Of a DNA stretch of 64,000 nt, positions 10,880 through 23,875 are shown piece after piece. The notes beneath the pieces were generated by a model that searched no databases, was not told the origin of the DNA, and was given only the letters and a program-made list of their open reading frames with translations. Position 1 is the first letter of the stretch. Every line of letters starts with the position of its first letter. Source of the DNA: Isoetes taiwanensis (taxonomy: Eukaryota > Streptophyta > Lycopodiopsida > Isoetales > Isoetaceae); NCBI GenBank assembly GCA_021234155.1, contig JAJEKV010000011.1:8357132-8421131 (forward strand), written 5' to 3'. Both the position numbers and the translations under genes were made by a program.

Positions 10880-12043
10880 ATGGCAAGCAGGTTTGGTGCT
10901 GGATTACTCAGTGCAATTGAAGTTTTCAAGGGAGATTCTGGTTTCCAAGTGTGAAAAGAAGGTTAAGCATGTTTTGCGGGTTGAAGATCCGTGGGATCTC
11001 ATAGAAGATAATGATGGAAGAAATTCAAGTAGTCTTTGTTGGGAAAGTTGGAACTGTTTAGTAGAGGCGGTTCTTCATCAAATGAAGAACAAACCGATGA
11101 AATGGAGACACGAGAGGTTTCAAGGGAAGGATATTTGAAGACAGTTCAAAAATGAGAGAAGCTCGGGGGCATCATCATGAGCAAAGTGAGCTCGAGCATA
11201 GTGCTCAAATTAAGAGGTATGAGTCCTAGTCAAATGTGGAAGTACATGCTTTTAACATATGAAGAGAAAACATCTTCACAAATAGATGTTTTGGAAAATG
11301 AATTGAGGAGGTTAAAATTTAGTGATAAAGACAATGTTAATGAATTCTTTCAGAATTTTGATAATATTGTGGCTGACTTAGAAGGAGCAGGGGTAATTTA
11401 TTCCCAACAGCAGCAGGTGTTAGCTATATCTAGGGCAGTGGCAGGCCTAGGGAATGTGACAATTGCTAAGATAAGAATTGAGGCTGAAAGAATGCTTAAG
11501 ACTGAAATAGAACAAAACAAAGTATTAGAAGAAGAGGAGACTTCTCAAATATTATTTGCCAAGAACAGAGGGAAGAAAGAAGATCGTTCAAGAATTGGAC
11601 CATGTTATAACTGTGATCAATATGGTCACATAAAAGTAAAATGTCCTAATCTAAAGAAGGAGATAAACTGCTACAATTGTGGTGGCAGGGGACATTATGC
11701 ATCTAACTGCTCTACTCCAAAGAATAATGAAAGGGGAAGGGGAAGAGGAGGCAGAGGAAATGCAGGCTATAGAGGAAGAGGAAGGGGAAGATGGAGGAAT
11801 ACATTTCATGAAGCTAATGTTGCAGAAGAAATCATGCTTGAAGATGACACTGGTGAAGAAGTTGAAGAGGTATGTTTGCATGAAATTCTTTCATGTAATG
11901 ATGATATTGACCATGAGGATTTTCTGGTTTTAGACAGTGGAGCCGAAAAAACAATTGCATGCAACCCCAAAAGGGAAACACCAGGAGGTTTTATCCAAGT
12001 TGGAAATGGAAATGCAAAAAGTAGAAGACATTGGAATTCTTGA
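10880..12043 (+). pseudogene. Copia 1 Gag and protease start, broken
   Basis: Gag packages the element RNA in virus-like particles. The reading starts at ATG 10880 (MASRFGAGLLSAIEVFKGDS), which aligns with copia 2 Gag (MSSRFAASLLNTID...). It meets TGA where copia 2 has the Trp of FQVW. A frame reopens at 11177-12043. This part carries the 'EEKTSSQIDVLENELRRLKF' UBN2-type region and two CCHC zinc knuckles, CYNCDQYGHIKVKC and CYNCGGRGHYASNC, followed by a basic G/R-rich tract. The protease catalytic motif LDSGAEKT is reached just before the frame is lost. Confidence 0.88.
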
Positions 12044-12352
12044 GCTATTTAGTTTAGATGGAGAAGTTGTGAATTTACAAAATGTACTTTCTGTACCAAG
12101 CTTGGTCAGAAATTTAATATCAATCTCTCAACTTGTGGATTTGGATTTTAAGGTTGTGTTTGAACAAATGCATTGCAAAATTTATGAAGGAGATGTGCTA
12201 AAATTTTTAGGAAGGCGGGTTGGAAATTTATTTGGGATAAATGCAAAGTGTCTTGGAAGTGCAAATCACGACCAAAGTATCAAACATCACAACTTGGCAT
12301 GAAAGACTTGCACATGCAGGTATTAAAACATAGAAACTATGATAAAGAATGG
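11937..12352 (+). pseudogene. Copia 1 protease end / GAG-pre-integrase start
   Basis: A shifted frame from 11937 reads through 'NVLSVPSLVRNLISISQL', the normal end of copia protease. A third frame then gives TWHERLAHAGIKT, the start of the GAG-pre-integrase zinc region. The coding sequence is cut at 12352 by the DNA transposon and resumes after 24768. Confidence 0.8.
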
Positions 12353-12544
12353 AAGTCGTATTTAATTAAAAGTGGGACAAATCTTGAATTTTGGGACTCG
12401 GTTGAAAATGGGACTCACACACCATAAAAAAATTTCTGAATTGATTGCTTGAATAGAATTACACATGACACACATAGAATTGGGTTACTTGTTTTCCTCA
12501 TAAATTTTACAAACCACTAGTTGAGAAAGTTTTCAAACTTCTCA

Positions 12545-15500
12545 ATATTATGTACCCTCATACAATGATATAGCATGGAGGTTGCTCATGGCCTTGTCCA
12601 TCTCCTTTCTTGGGATCTTGTGTGTGTTGTCTTTTGCAATGTGAGAACTTGGATATGACCATACCACACACTCCACCAATTCCCTCCTTTGAGGGTCAAA
12701 GATAATTTGCCCTCCACTTCTTCTCTCCCAGCGGTTAGTGTATTGCTCCTTCAAGTTGCCCTTCTTGTGTCTCCCAATGGGCTCCCAATATTGAATTTGG
12801 AATCCGAGGGATGCAACTCCTCTCCATCGGGCATAGTGGTGGTCACATCGAGAGAGTGCCACCCCTAACCATATTGGACAGTCCTCATCATCAGGCCTTA
12901 CTAGCACAAAGTATCCTTCCTTGATGTCCTCAAAGGGATCCCACTCAGGAAGATCAAACCACTTCGGCTTTGAGGCCTTACTTCCCACAAACCACTTGGA
13001 ACCCTTTGTTGGGACCCAAGTGAGCATTCTTAGACGTTGACCTTGAGAACCCTCCCATCTTGACTCGCAAGAACCCGTCTCTTACCTCCCTCCCACATGG
13101 TCGTTCTGGGTTTCTAAGCATGTCACAACTTTCTCCCAAAGCTTGATTAGGAGTCCATTTGATTTTTCTTAAGAGTGGAGGTGTGCTTTCCATTTGAACA
13201 TCATCCCGGTCGTTATGTAATCCTTGATGCCCTTCACCGGTTGGCTAGAGTCTTTGGTATCTTGAAGGGAGGTAGTGGTTTTGGTTGCCCTTTAGGAATG
13301 AGAACTTCACGTTGACACCCTTTTGCCACAACTCGATACCTTGTACGGGCATCCACAACTTGTCACCTGGTCTCCACTTATATTGCATGATTGGTATTCC
13401 ATCCCTAACCCAAAACTTGAACTGGAAGTGGCTTTGTGTGTCCTGTCAACTGGTCCTTACCATCTAGCAAGTATCCTTCTACAAATGATTTCCAATCTGC
13501 AACCTCATCCATCAAGAAAGCCATTGGGTTGGGGTCAATGCAGCTCTCAAACACATCCATTAGTTCGGGGGAGAGTGGTCACGTTTTCTCTCTTGAGCTT
13601 TGGTGGAGAAAGTTCCAAAGAATCCATCTATATCATCATGCGTATGCCCAACCATCATGAATCCCACTTTCACAACTTTGAATACTCCTATTCTTTGTCC
13701 AAGTATGACATTGCCCCAAACATCCATCTATTCTTGTTTTCTTTCCACGGTTGTCCAACTGAACACATAGCTCCTCGGCAATTGATTTCTCAAGTAAGGA
13801 AATCATCCCAAGTCCTCCTTGATTCTCTAGACACCTTGGATGTGAGCTTTTTTATCGCCTTTGGTAACAAAGCGGTTGATCATCCATCAAAGCCTCAAAA
13901 ATGGGTGCTGAGGGGAATACCTCCTCCCTTCTATCGATCCTTTTTCTAGTGTTCTCGGGCACTTGAAAATAGAGCTCACATGGAAGTTGGATCATCATCT
14001 CCATAGATCAAGCACAAAATGACCATATGTTCAGGTTCCATGACCATGTGTTAATACACCCGCCGGACTTACTTTTCATCGGCGTTTTGACAACGCTTGG
14101 GTAAAGGATCTAGCTTTGGCAAGAAAGTCTTGTGTTGGTCCATCTTATCATGAATTATACACAAAAATCTGTAAGTTTTGCATCTCGGAAAATGTTCTCC
14201 TTCGCCAATACAAACTGTCTACATGATATTTGGTCCCTTTGGTGATCTGCAAATTGCTCCCCTAATTGCCATTCTTTCTTTCTCTATTGCAGTTGATGCA
14301 AGTGTATCCTTGAGTTGAATGCAAGTGTTGCACTTTGAGAATGGCATGTGTTGTAGGACACTCACGTCCAGAAGTGAGTGCTCCATAACTTCTTGAAATG
14401 TGATTGAGAAAGAGGCCTACCTCCAAAGTGGTTTCTAGGATGGAGTTGACCTCCTTAAGGCACTCCTTTTTGGATATAGTGTTGTGGCAACACTCTTTTG
14501 CACCACTCGCACACCGTGCTTTCGTTCACCTTCGACTTGTGAGGCATAGATTGAGACATGTATCTCACAAAGCTCTCAAGAGGCAACAATGGCCTTTTAG
14601 AGTATTTGCTCTAGGTTTCAAAGTGAGTGCATTACCATGTTGGAACAAAGTGTGCCCTTTTCTAACCTGCTCCCGATATCGTAAAATGAAGACTTGCTCA
14701 CCCCAAGAATCCATCTCAATGCTCTCATACATACCTTCATGCCCCTCAATTGATATAGTAGCCGCCCACGTGTTTTCATCATAGCTGGAATTCCTACACA
14801 AGGAGTAAATGAAATTAATCCTATCTTTTGAAGCTGTCCAATGTATTGGGACCTTATCTGCCACGAGGTCATCCACATTGTCTTTGTCTTTGTGCAATCT
14901 AGGTTGCAACACTCCCCATCCCCTAATTGCCTCGGGTTTTTTCTTTGGTTGGTGCCATACTTTCCATCCTTTCTAAATATTTGTCACTTCTAGGCCTCTT
15001 GGGCACCTTTTGGTGCCTTTTATGAAAGACATAGCGTCTCTTCCTTGTGATCAAAAAGGATGCTCATCGACCACCAAATCTTCCACATGGCCTTGGGTGG
15101 GCCTTGGGGTGTGTAGTTCAATGGGGCATTCTAGAGTATCACCATTCTTGTGTGTAATATATCTAATTGGCCATCTCAACGAGCTTGGGACTCAGCTGAG
15201 CCCCGAGCACACAATGCAATCACTAGAGCTTCCCCGGGACATGATTGTATCAACTTCGATAAGAAGCTTCACAATGCCAACTCCAAGATGTTCACCTCCC
15301 GACCTCTCATCATTCACACTATCAAATGGATCAAGCTGCAGTTATTATGCCCAAAAAACCGCAGGTAAAGGCGCAAGGGTGCAACAAAAGGCAACCCATC
15401 TTCCTCCATTGGAGCCTAGGGCAATGGCCTCCTTTGGACTTCCACGGCTCCATTTTACTCATCTCACATGCTCCCCGAATGAAAAAGCTCACATTAAAAC
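12545..15500 (-). pseudogene. DUF7869-like transposon protein with C-terminal BAH-like part, broken
   Basis: On the minus strand, read from about 15.1 kb down to 12.55 kb, several frames together form one long protein. Recognisable pieces are KVGFMMVGHTHDDIDGFFG (about 13640-13700), which is the conserved VGHTHDDID motif of DUF7869-type transposon proteins; LPELMDVFESCIDPNP after it; and a C-terminal open stretch (13027-12548) with the GYFVLVRPDDEDCPIWLG motif. Many frameshifts and stops occur throughout. It is probably the transposase or a core protein of the surrounding DNA transposon. Family assignment rests on the motif from memory; the exact start is unknown. Confidence 0.6.
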
Positions 15501-15740
15501 CATATAGCCCCAAACACCACAAATATGACCATATGAACCATATAAAACCATACAAACATATTAAATATAACCATATTAAATCATACAACCATATTAACTA
15601 AAATCATATAACCATATTAAAGCATACAACCACACTCATTCTAAACCATATGTAAACATTGTAACCATATATAACCATTGAAACTATTCAACCATTGAAA
15701 CCTTATTAAATACATAAGATAACATATATAAACATATAAC
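15490..15740. repeat. AT-rich ACCATATAA-type simple repeat
   Basis: Imperfect repeats of 'accatataaccatattaa' follow the DUF7869-like gene. No coding potential is seen. Confidence 0.7.
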
Positions 15741-16759
15741 CTACCCTTTCATATCTTGTCATGGCCCACGGGCCTCTTGAGGCTGAAAACCGTGGCCATG
15801 TCAAGAATCCCTGACCGCTTTACCGTCATGGAGGGCATGGTCCACACGTGGTAAGTTTATTATTGCACTTTTACGAGGTTCGAGCGTGCGCCAATGCTTG
15901 CACGCCCTCTTCCTCTCCCCAGACCATTCTTCCTCCCTGTTTTCTCTGATCACTCTTCAGCTCTTTTTTCCTTAAAGCGCCCGCTTTACGATCGGGCGAT
16001 CGACGAACGAAGGCGATTCCAAGGCCATCTTATGGCCTTGGTCGACGTGACGGATCGGGCGCTTCCAGCCGAAGTTCTCGCTTGCAGATTCATTGTTCGC
16101 GGCGGGCGTTCACCGAGAAGAAAGTGAGGCCCTTTTAGTGCTGCTTTTTAGTTTTACGTAAGTCCGTTAGTGCATTTTACTTATATTACATTTGTTAGAG
16201 GCTCTTATTAATCCCGATACAATTCTACGCCCAGACAAATCCTTATTCACGCTTTGCCAACGACTATACCCACATGGAAGCGAACTGGAAGCCTCCTCCT
16301 CATCCAAACAAATCTTCGGGTATGTTTTTGTAATATCATACCCTTTTTTAATCTCATTTCTCTCTTTGTTCTCCCTTTGTTCTCTGTTTTCTCATTAATC
16401 TCACTAATCTCATCAATTATCTGTTTTTCCCTTTGTATTGTTTTACGTTTTTGTTATCTTTTTTTCTTGCTTGTGGTTGAATTGAATACATTGTACAGGC
16501 ACAAGTGAGAATAGTGGTTAGAGTAGTAGCAAGCAACCGAGATAGAAATCATCGTGAGACTCCGGTGTTAGGAACTAAGATATTGCGAGCATAGCAATGA
16601 ACATAACTAGGAATGTCTTTCTCCCAAGAAGAACTAAGAATAGGAATTGCTTCACGAATCTCCATTTCTAACTCACAAAGAAATCCTTTGCAGAGACATG
16701 CAGAAGGAGTGGCGAAGTTGGGAATATTGACTTTGCCAACAAACCCAGAAGCCTTCTTT

Positions 16760-18260
16760 GCCGACTCAAGGAAGTCGAGAACTTCCCTCCTGCGAGGCGC
16801 AGAAGAGGAGGTACACTGAAAACATTTGGCGGTTGAGGGATTCTCGACCTCGCGATTGCTGTACCTGACTACCCAATGTCTTCACATTCTTTAGAACCCC
16901 TTTGGCAGCCTTCTCGACCGCGGAGTCGAGAATGTGATACCGCCAATGGTCCTTGTCAGGTAGGTGCCTCCACCCGGTCTGAGCCACTCTCCTTCAACCA
17001 TGCTCATTGCTAAGAGGACCGCCCGACCGCGGAGGCCTCTTTACGACCAACCACGTGAAGTTGCTGGTCGCTTCTACCTCGCGTGACGAGAAAACGCAGT
17101 GCTCTACAGTATCTCTGGCTCACAGACAGTCTTTAACCACTCTCCTTCTATCTTCCTCGGACATTGCGTAAGGAAGTGGTTTTCACCGTCTGCGGGCCAA
17201 CTCTAAGAATTCTCACTTTGGTTGAAATGGAGCGGTGGCCTCTACCCAATCAAAGACCGCCTCCTTCAACCATCTTGTTGAATATTGGGCGAAGGGGATG
17301 GGCTCTGATTGGGTGGAGGCCTCGGCGACTAACCATTGAAGGTCTTGGCCGCTTTCATTTCGTGGAGTCGAAACGCCGTAGCTCATCGTGCCCTCTAGAG
17401 TTGGACTGCGACAGATAGTCTTAACAACTCTCCTTCTATCTTCCTCGGACATTCAGGGGAAGTTGTTTTGACCGTCTGAGGAGCCAACTCTTAGCAACCA
17501 CAGGGAAACCGAGCTTCTTTGTATGCATTCTCGGCCAAGGAATTCGGGAATGCCTTACCCAACCGCACTCCATGTAGCCCCATCCGGGAGTTCACCGATG
17601 GCTAAGGCATTCTAATTTTGCAGTCGAGGAATATAGACACGGGGTTAGCGGTCCGCATTCTCACTAAGCTGGTCGAGAATCCTCTAGCCGACCAATTCCT
17701 CCTCTCGTGTGTGGTCGCCGGTGGCCTCTACCCGGTCGAGCCACTCTGCACTTGCCGGGGAAACCATAGAGCTTCTTTGTTTCGCATTCTTTCAATGATG
17801 CCGGAATGCCTTAACCAACCATTTTCAGGTGTGTACTAACCGAGTTACGGATGGCCAAGGCATTCTAACTTGCGCAGTCGAAAATGTAGACATAAAATAA
17901 CAATCGCATTCTCGACCGCAGTCGAGAATCCTTAGCCGATCAATTCTCCGTATATGGTGGTGGCGGGGCCCCGACCCGGTCGAGTCACTCTCGCCGAACC
18001 ATCTTCGCCGAAGTATTACGAAGGGAGGGGCTGGGGCGGGTGGAGGCCTCACAACTAACCACACGAGGGAAAACCGAGAGGAAGCCAAGGCTTGCATTCT
18101 CTACAAATCTTGACTTTGTATTCTCCCTGTTTTTAGTCCCAAGTGCCTCTAGCCTGTCTGAGCCACTCTCCTTCGAACCATCTTCCTCGAATATTGCGAA
18201 GAGGAGTGGTTCGGACTGGGTGGAGGCCCCTCCGACTAACTACAAGAGGATGCATTTGAA
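16760..18260. repeat. Array of diverged hairpin-forming repeats
   Basis: At least five units share the pattern 'ccactctccttc...catcttcctcg...attgcg...gagtggttc', at about 16985, 17130, 17258, 17425, 17985 and 18160. The two ends of each unit are partly complementary. They are interleaved with CATTCTCGACCGC...GTCGAGAATG palindromes. No protein was recognised. Confidence 0.65.
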
Positions 18261-18299
18261 CCGCATCTCCTGGGCCTTAGACCTAGCCTGATCTATGTA

Positions 18300-19790
18300 C
18301 AACATTCCAAGAAAACACTCCATGAAAAAAGACACCTAAAACGGAACTGTTCATTAACCCTCGATCCATTGTTTCCTTGCCGAGCATCTCTCAACCCAGA
18401 GAGTAAATCATCTCGAAGCTGAAAAATCTTTGGACAAGGAAACAATTGAATCCGTCGAGCTTATCGGCAGGTTCCATTATTTAAACACGCCGTGACGGCA
18501 TGTTCTGGCCCGAAATAACATAGGCATCTCCGAAACTCACCTCTTCACGCGAAGAATTCCTTGGGCCATCAGATCACGGATCCCGCGGCCTCACCTAGAG
18601 TCTTTGCTTATACGTAGCGGTCTCTTCAAGAGTGTATTCGTGATCTAATACTTGTATCTTTGCGATTCTCGTATCCCCGTTCCATGGCGCTTGCAGTTGT
18701 AGAGTTCCCGTAATGCAGCAGCTCTTCTCGCCTCCTACCTTAGCTCGTGCTCATCGATCAAATCAAGCGCTGCAATAGGGCCATGGTCGGGGAAAAACAC
18801 ATATGCAAGACATTGGCGACTTTACCGGCGTGGCGCCATTAGAAGTAAACACGGTCGATGCTCCCCTCTCGAACTTCGAGGTCCCCAATGCAGAGGGAAG
18901 ATAAACTACGCTCCGCTCACTTAGTCCCTTGATGTGATTAAATTTGAAAAATAGTGTTTGGGCGGGCTAAAGCCGGCCCGTCTGTACCCTTAGCCCGCTT
19001 TTTTTCATAAATGATTGCATGTCCTTAACTTCAAACTAAAGAACCCGCCCGATCTTTTTTACATGCAGTCCTAAAACTCACAACGCGGAGGAAACTTAAT
19101 TCTGAGAGGGGTCAGAAGAGAGGATGAGGGGAATCTGACGACATGGGACTAAGTCAAGAGCGTAGGAGGGGATGCTTCTACCGCAAAGAAGAAGAAGAAG
19201 CGAACACCCGGTGAGAGCTCGAGGTTTTTCTTTCGCCGAATACCTTAAGCGATCCATCCTTTCTTCTTGCAAAGCATTCACCTCGGACTCTTTGGTGATC
19301 ATGGCGAACTCCATTCTTCGTCATCGAGGGATCGAAATGAGAGCTTCTTGAAACGTGGCCAGCAGATTCTTGGTGGTATGTCGAGGTATCGACAAGTGGG
19401 AAGAGAAAGATCTGCGTTTTCTACACCAAAGGGACAAGAAGAGCTCAGGAGACAAGTACAAGAAAATCGGTGTTGTGCTCTCCGAATCTCTGCGCTGATT
19501 CAAAGCATTTAACACTACATGTCGAGGATTTGCCCGGAAGAGTAAGTTCTATCACACCAAAAAATTAGCAGTTTCAAATTATTCTCACTCTTCCATGAGC
19601 AAGGCTAAGGGCACCGAAAAAAGGCCGGCGCCTTTAAATTGTCAGAACCTTGGGTGGAAGGATCTGGAAGGGATGAAGGAGGCCGGAACCCTAACATCGG
19701 GGAGCTTTGTATGGAGATTTCCAGTCGGGAGAAAACATTCAATACGGGAAGCTTCACTTCTCTTGTCTTTGAAGACTCTACAACACTCTA
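18300..19790. other. No recognised gene; interior of DNA transposon
   Basis: Short ORFs in all frames, none with family resemblance. GC-rich tracts alternate with simple sequence. Confidence 0.4.
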
Positions 19791-19793
19791 CTG

Positions 19794-22476
19794 ATGGGGA
19801 ATGAAGTTAAGGTTAATACACAAAAAAGTCCACCAAAAAACAAAGATGGGGAAGATGACACCACACGGGAGGAATCAGATGACGAAGGAGACGAAGATAT
19901 GGTCGACTCCCCAATAATGGATCCAGATGATCAGATCTGGATTTCACAGAGAGGGGCACAGAAAATGGAGCGGCTAAAAAGTATTATCCGTTGGGGAATA
20001 TCACACAAAGCTGCTTTTTGGACATTAGGCGGTTTGAAGGTTTGTAACGGGAGATGCCGTCTTGTTCAACCACCGGGGAATTTAATCCAAAGACACATGC
20101 CGGAGATTTCGAACCGATGGTGCGACATCTATTGCAGATCCAATGCCTGCGGATGTGGCAATTTTAGCAGACGACCGGGTGAGTTGTTCCAACGGAAGTC
20201 CGAGGTAAAGACCCAAGCGAAAAAGACGTCCTCGGCCTGGTCAGATGGTCAAAGACGTTGAGGGGCCGCAAGTATTGCGCACGGAGAAGGAGGTGGCCGC
20301 AGCGATCAAGGATAGATATGCTTAGAGTGCAGAGTTCTTCTACGGAGACGCCAAGAACCGAACCGGCCAAGCATTAGCCACCGCTGCAACAATAACAATA
20401 GCAGCGAAAAGCCAGCCTACGTAAAGGTAAATAACTATCCATCCCATTTCACCGCGAGTCGAAAGCCCTACCATCCAACATTTGCCGATCATCGGGCTAA
20501 TTCGCCAGCCCAGGAAAGCCGTGGTAAACACGTAAAATCAAAGGATGTAGAGTTCTCTCGACTCGCGAGTCCAGAAAACCAGAGAAGTAAAAGAAAATTA
20601 GACATTCAGGATTTTTTCGACTACGAAGTCGAAAGTCTCTACCATCTAACATTTTCCCGATTATCATGGGGTTTCTCGACTCGCGGAAAGCCTGAAATAA
20701 CACAGAAAATCAAAGGATCACGAGCTTTTCGACTGAGTCGAGAAAACAGATAAGTAAAAAGAAAATTAGGCGTTCAAGGGACTTTTCGACTGTGAGTCGA
20801 GAAAGCCCCGGCTACTATTTACCATTTATCCGGGTTTTTGTAGATGCTTTCATGCTCGACATTGCTGCATTGATTGAATGCGACCCTTATCCCGAACCAG
20901 ATCATACACGCTTAGCAACAAAGTGGAAAGCATTGGGTTGTCCTCGTCGTCCTAAAGGAAAACAGGGCTCCCTCGGATAAGTGGAAGACCTTTGAGAAAC
21001 TATCACCGGATATGTTACCAGCTGGAGGGATGAGGAAGATGATGAGGGAGAGGAAGAAGAGGAGAAGAAGAAGAGAACACCAAAGGAAAGGGGCGGGGTC
21101 TCTCTCGGACCAATATGACCTCATTCTTAGCACCGAGGCGGTGCGGGAGAAATGGTGAGATATGGGCTCAATGGACAAGAGGCAAGGCGAAGGACAGCAA
21201 TGGAGAATTTCCAAGCAGGCGGACCCCAAGTTGTTTGACAAGCGAGTTCATGAAGAGGATCTGAGGGGGCCTCACCGGACAAAGAAACGCTTGACCTACA
21301 AGGCAAAATCTTGGATGGAACAACTCGCTAAGGAAGACCGGAGTTCTAAAATGCGGGATGCAAAGGATTATGCCACAGTCCAAAGCGGCGGCGTGCGTTA
21401 GAAGAAGGCATCGCGGAGTTACGCAGCGTTGCATCTAATGAATACCATGATTTTGATTATTACAAGGAAAAGGCTGCCCTTGATGAGGAAGACATGAAGG
21501 AATTGAACCGTCTATGTCAACCCTACATCAACACCAAGCTGAAGCGTAACGTCAAAACCCTTCCTTTCCTCGAGCGTGCTATGGCAATTTCGAAGAGGAA
21601 GCTTGGATTGAGGTGGTCCCATTTTAAAGTGACGATAGCTCCCCATTTCGGTAACTTTGGGACACAAGGGATTTGGTGGTGCGAGGCGGCACTGGACCCG
21701 TGGCACTATTTGCCATCAATATGATCGAAGACCCCACCCTTTTTATGACAAAAGTGACATAGAGCAGTGGTACAAGGCGTGTAATACGGACATGACCGAC
21801 TGGATACTTTCGGTTTCCTTGTCTTTTGCATGCCGGACAATCGGACATCTTTGTCTCCCAATGGGCGGTGATATTAACTTCACCAACAAGATCATGCACT
21901 CCATATCTGAACTTGATCATGAGTGCGCGGACTTGGCTTGCCGAAGGCACCAAGCTTTGCCAACATAGTTTTGGTTTTGATTTCAAGATCGGTCGACACG
22001 GATAAGTGGTGGTCTAGCGAGGCATCATTATCTCGACAAGTTCATGATCTCTCAAGAGCGGATGGAACCACGGAAGGGGGGGCAGGTTTATGGAGGATGT
22101 TCCATCGATGGACAAGGTCAGCAAAAGATGGCGCGGCCGGTCCTATACATAGAATTCCTATCCGGCCAAGAGTTATCAAGTACTTCATAACCGGCTTGGT
22201 CGAGGAAGATCAAATTGTATGCGAAAGTGGTACATGAATGGCCTGTTCTGTTCTCGGGGGCTATCTTTGTTTGGAATGAAACCTATATCCGTGGTTGGAA
22301 ATAAGGACATGGTTGAAACCATTCAATCATACCGGATCTGCTTCATGAGCATTTCAAGGGGAGGAAGACAAATGGAAGCGAAGAAAGACGACGAGGACGA
22401 GGGAGACAAAGCCGGGGAGGCGAGAATGTCGAAGGTTTGGACCGAATCTTTGCCGAACACATTATTGAAAACCTGA
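19794..22476 (+). pseudogene. Unknown transposon-encoded ORF(s), frameshifted
   Basis: From 19794 an acidic N-terminal segment (rich in D/E, with 'DDEGDEDMVDSP') opens a 155-codon frame. Further open stretches occur at 21025-21400 (a charged E/K region), 21494-21724 ('LPFLERAMAISKRKLGL' and 'GNFGTQGIWW') and 21923-22476. They read consecutively on the plus strand in changing frames, as expected of one long broken gene. Several TCGAC...GTCGA palindromes interrupt it at 20550-20810 and 22510-22580, possibly marking introns or inserted repeats. No family was recognised. Confidence 0.4.
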
Positions 22477-22599
22477 GATTGAAGTGAGTTTACTTTGCTC
22501 TATCGGTGTTTCTTGACTCTGAAGTCGAAAAACTCGTTTCCTTTCAATCTGGATTTCTTTTCATTCTCGACATGAAGTCGAGAAAAACTCGTTCCTTTC

Positions 22600-23463
22600 T
22601 CGGACGGATGTCATCATTTTGGAATTCCATGTGAGCGACTCGGATCATTGTCATTGGATACCGGCGGTTCACGTCCACGAGGAGGAGAATGCACTTCACA
22701 AAGACAATCGAGCAAGACACGCTAACGACCGGAAAGGACACGAGAAGATAATGATCCGCATTTGGATCCGATGAACCGGAAATATGGTCGAGCCAAACTC
22801 CAACGGGATCGGCTGGTCCCACCAAGCTTGTAATATTTGGCGTCAATGGAGTATTAGCCGCAGATATACCACGACAAAGACGCGTCCCGAGATTAACACC
22901 TCGCAGATCCCAACCAAAGCAGAGCATAAAATAGTGTATCCGAGGCCTAGAGCTAAGGAAATTGTTGAATGGTGCACGGCAGGGGATTCGAAGTGGGCAT
23001 ATGGTCTTGTATGGCAAAGAAAATATTGTCAATGTTCTTGGTGTTCTCGGCATTTCAGTTTTGAAGTTCAAGTTCGTTTGGGGAAACGAAAGGGTCGAGC
23101 ATGTGAAGGACCTCGATCCAGCCATCACAAAGGGAAGCCTATAATGGTGAAAATTTTGGGCCGGGGTTTATGAGCAATTCGGGACTATGGCAAACACAAC
23201 ACGCTGATCATAGACGACTCCGCCTACAAGTGCTATCATAACGCATAAAAATACAATCATTGCTAAGCCATATCGACCTGAAGAATATGAGCGGATAGGT
23301 GGTTGTCCTTCGGACTGGCCCATCCTGTCTTGGCGGAATCCCTCTTTGCCATTCTTGTCGCCGATGTGCTTATGAACTATCCGAGCCTCACGGAACCCGA
23401 TCCAGAGAGCAAGGCGATCATGAAAGCTATGGACGACAAATACTTTGGTGAACAAGAAGAGTG
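22600..23463 (+). pseudogene. FCP1/NIF-like (HAD) phosphatase-related fragment inside DNA transposon
   Basis: FCP1-type HAD phosphatases act on phospho-Ser/Thr, classically of the Pol II CTD. The pieces, in order and in shifting frames, are: KLVIFGVNGVLAADIP (about 22823-22870), which fits the DxDGxL motif I position but has lost the first Asp (G-V-N-G); HKIVYPRPRAKEIVEWC (about 22925-22975), like the 'RPF..EFL.WC' segment; KENIVNVLGVLG...KFKFVWG (about 23017-23085); and NTLIIDDSAYKCYHN (about 23195-23245), which matches the 'NTLLIDDSPYK' motif. The C-terminus ends DDKYFGEQEE-stop at 23463. The motif I change and frameshifts suggest it is inactive, or badly sequenced. The order of four family motifs makes chance unlikely. 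Confidence 0.6.
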
Positions 23464-23566
23464 ACCCCTGCTTTCAGATAGCCAAATTGTGTGAATATTG
23501 TAATCGAACGTGAACACATGTATTGAACATTTTGTAATGAATATACTTGTATATTGAGTTTTCGAT

Positions 23567-23847
23567 GCCTTTCTCGACTCACGAGTCGAGAAAGGCATGC
23601 TTGTCTTGTTGATGAGACCATTTGTATGTTTCATTGTGTGACTGGATGCATGCATGATCTATTATGATAATGCTTGTACATTGCGTTTCCTAGGCCTTTC
23701 TCGACTCGCGAGTCGAGAAAGGCATGCTGGTTATCTCGTTGAGAACCATTTGTATGCTTCCGTGTGTGATTGGATGCAACCATATTCTAATGAGAATGGT
23801 TGTACTTTCACTTTTATGGGCCTTTCTCGACTCGCGAGTCGAGAAAG
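23567..23847. repeat. Three tandem 127-bp repeats, each with a ~30-bp palindrome
   Basis: GCCTTTCTCGACT(CR)CGAGTCGAGAAAGGC-type palindromes lie at 23567-23596, 23694-23723 (perfect) and 23821-23847, exactly 127 bp apart. The sequence between them repeats too ('ccatttgtatg...gtgtga...tggatgca'). They follow the stop of the FCP1-like fragment. Confidence 0.9.
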
Positions 23848-23875
23848 ACACTACTTCCCACGTCATTGGATGCAG

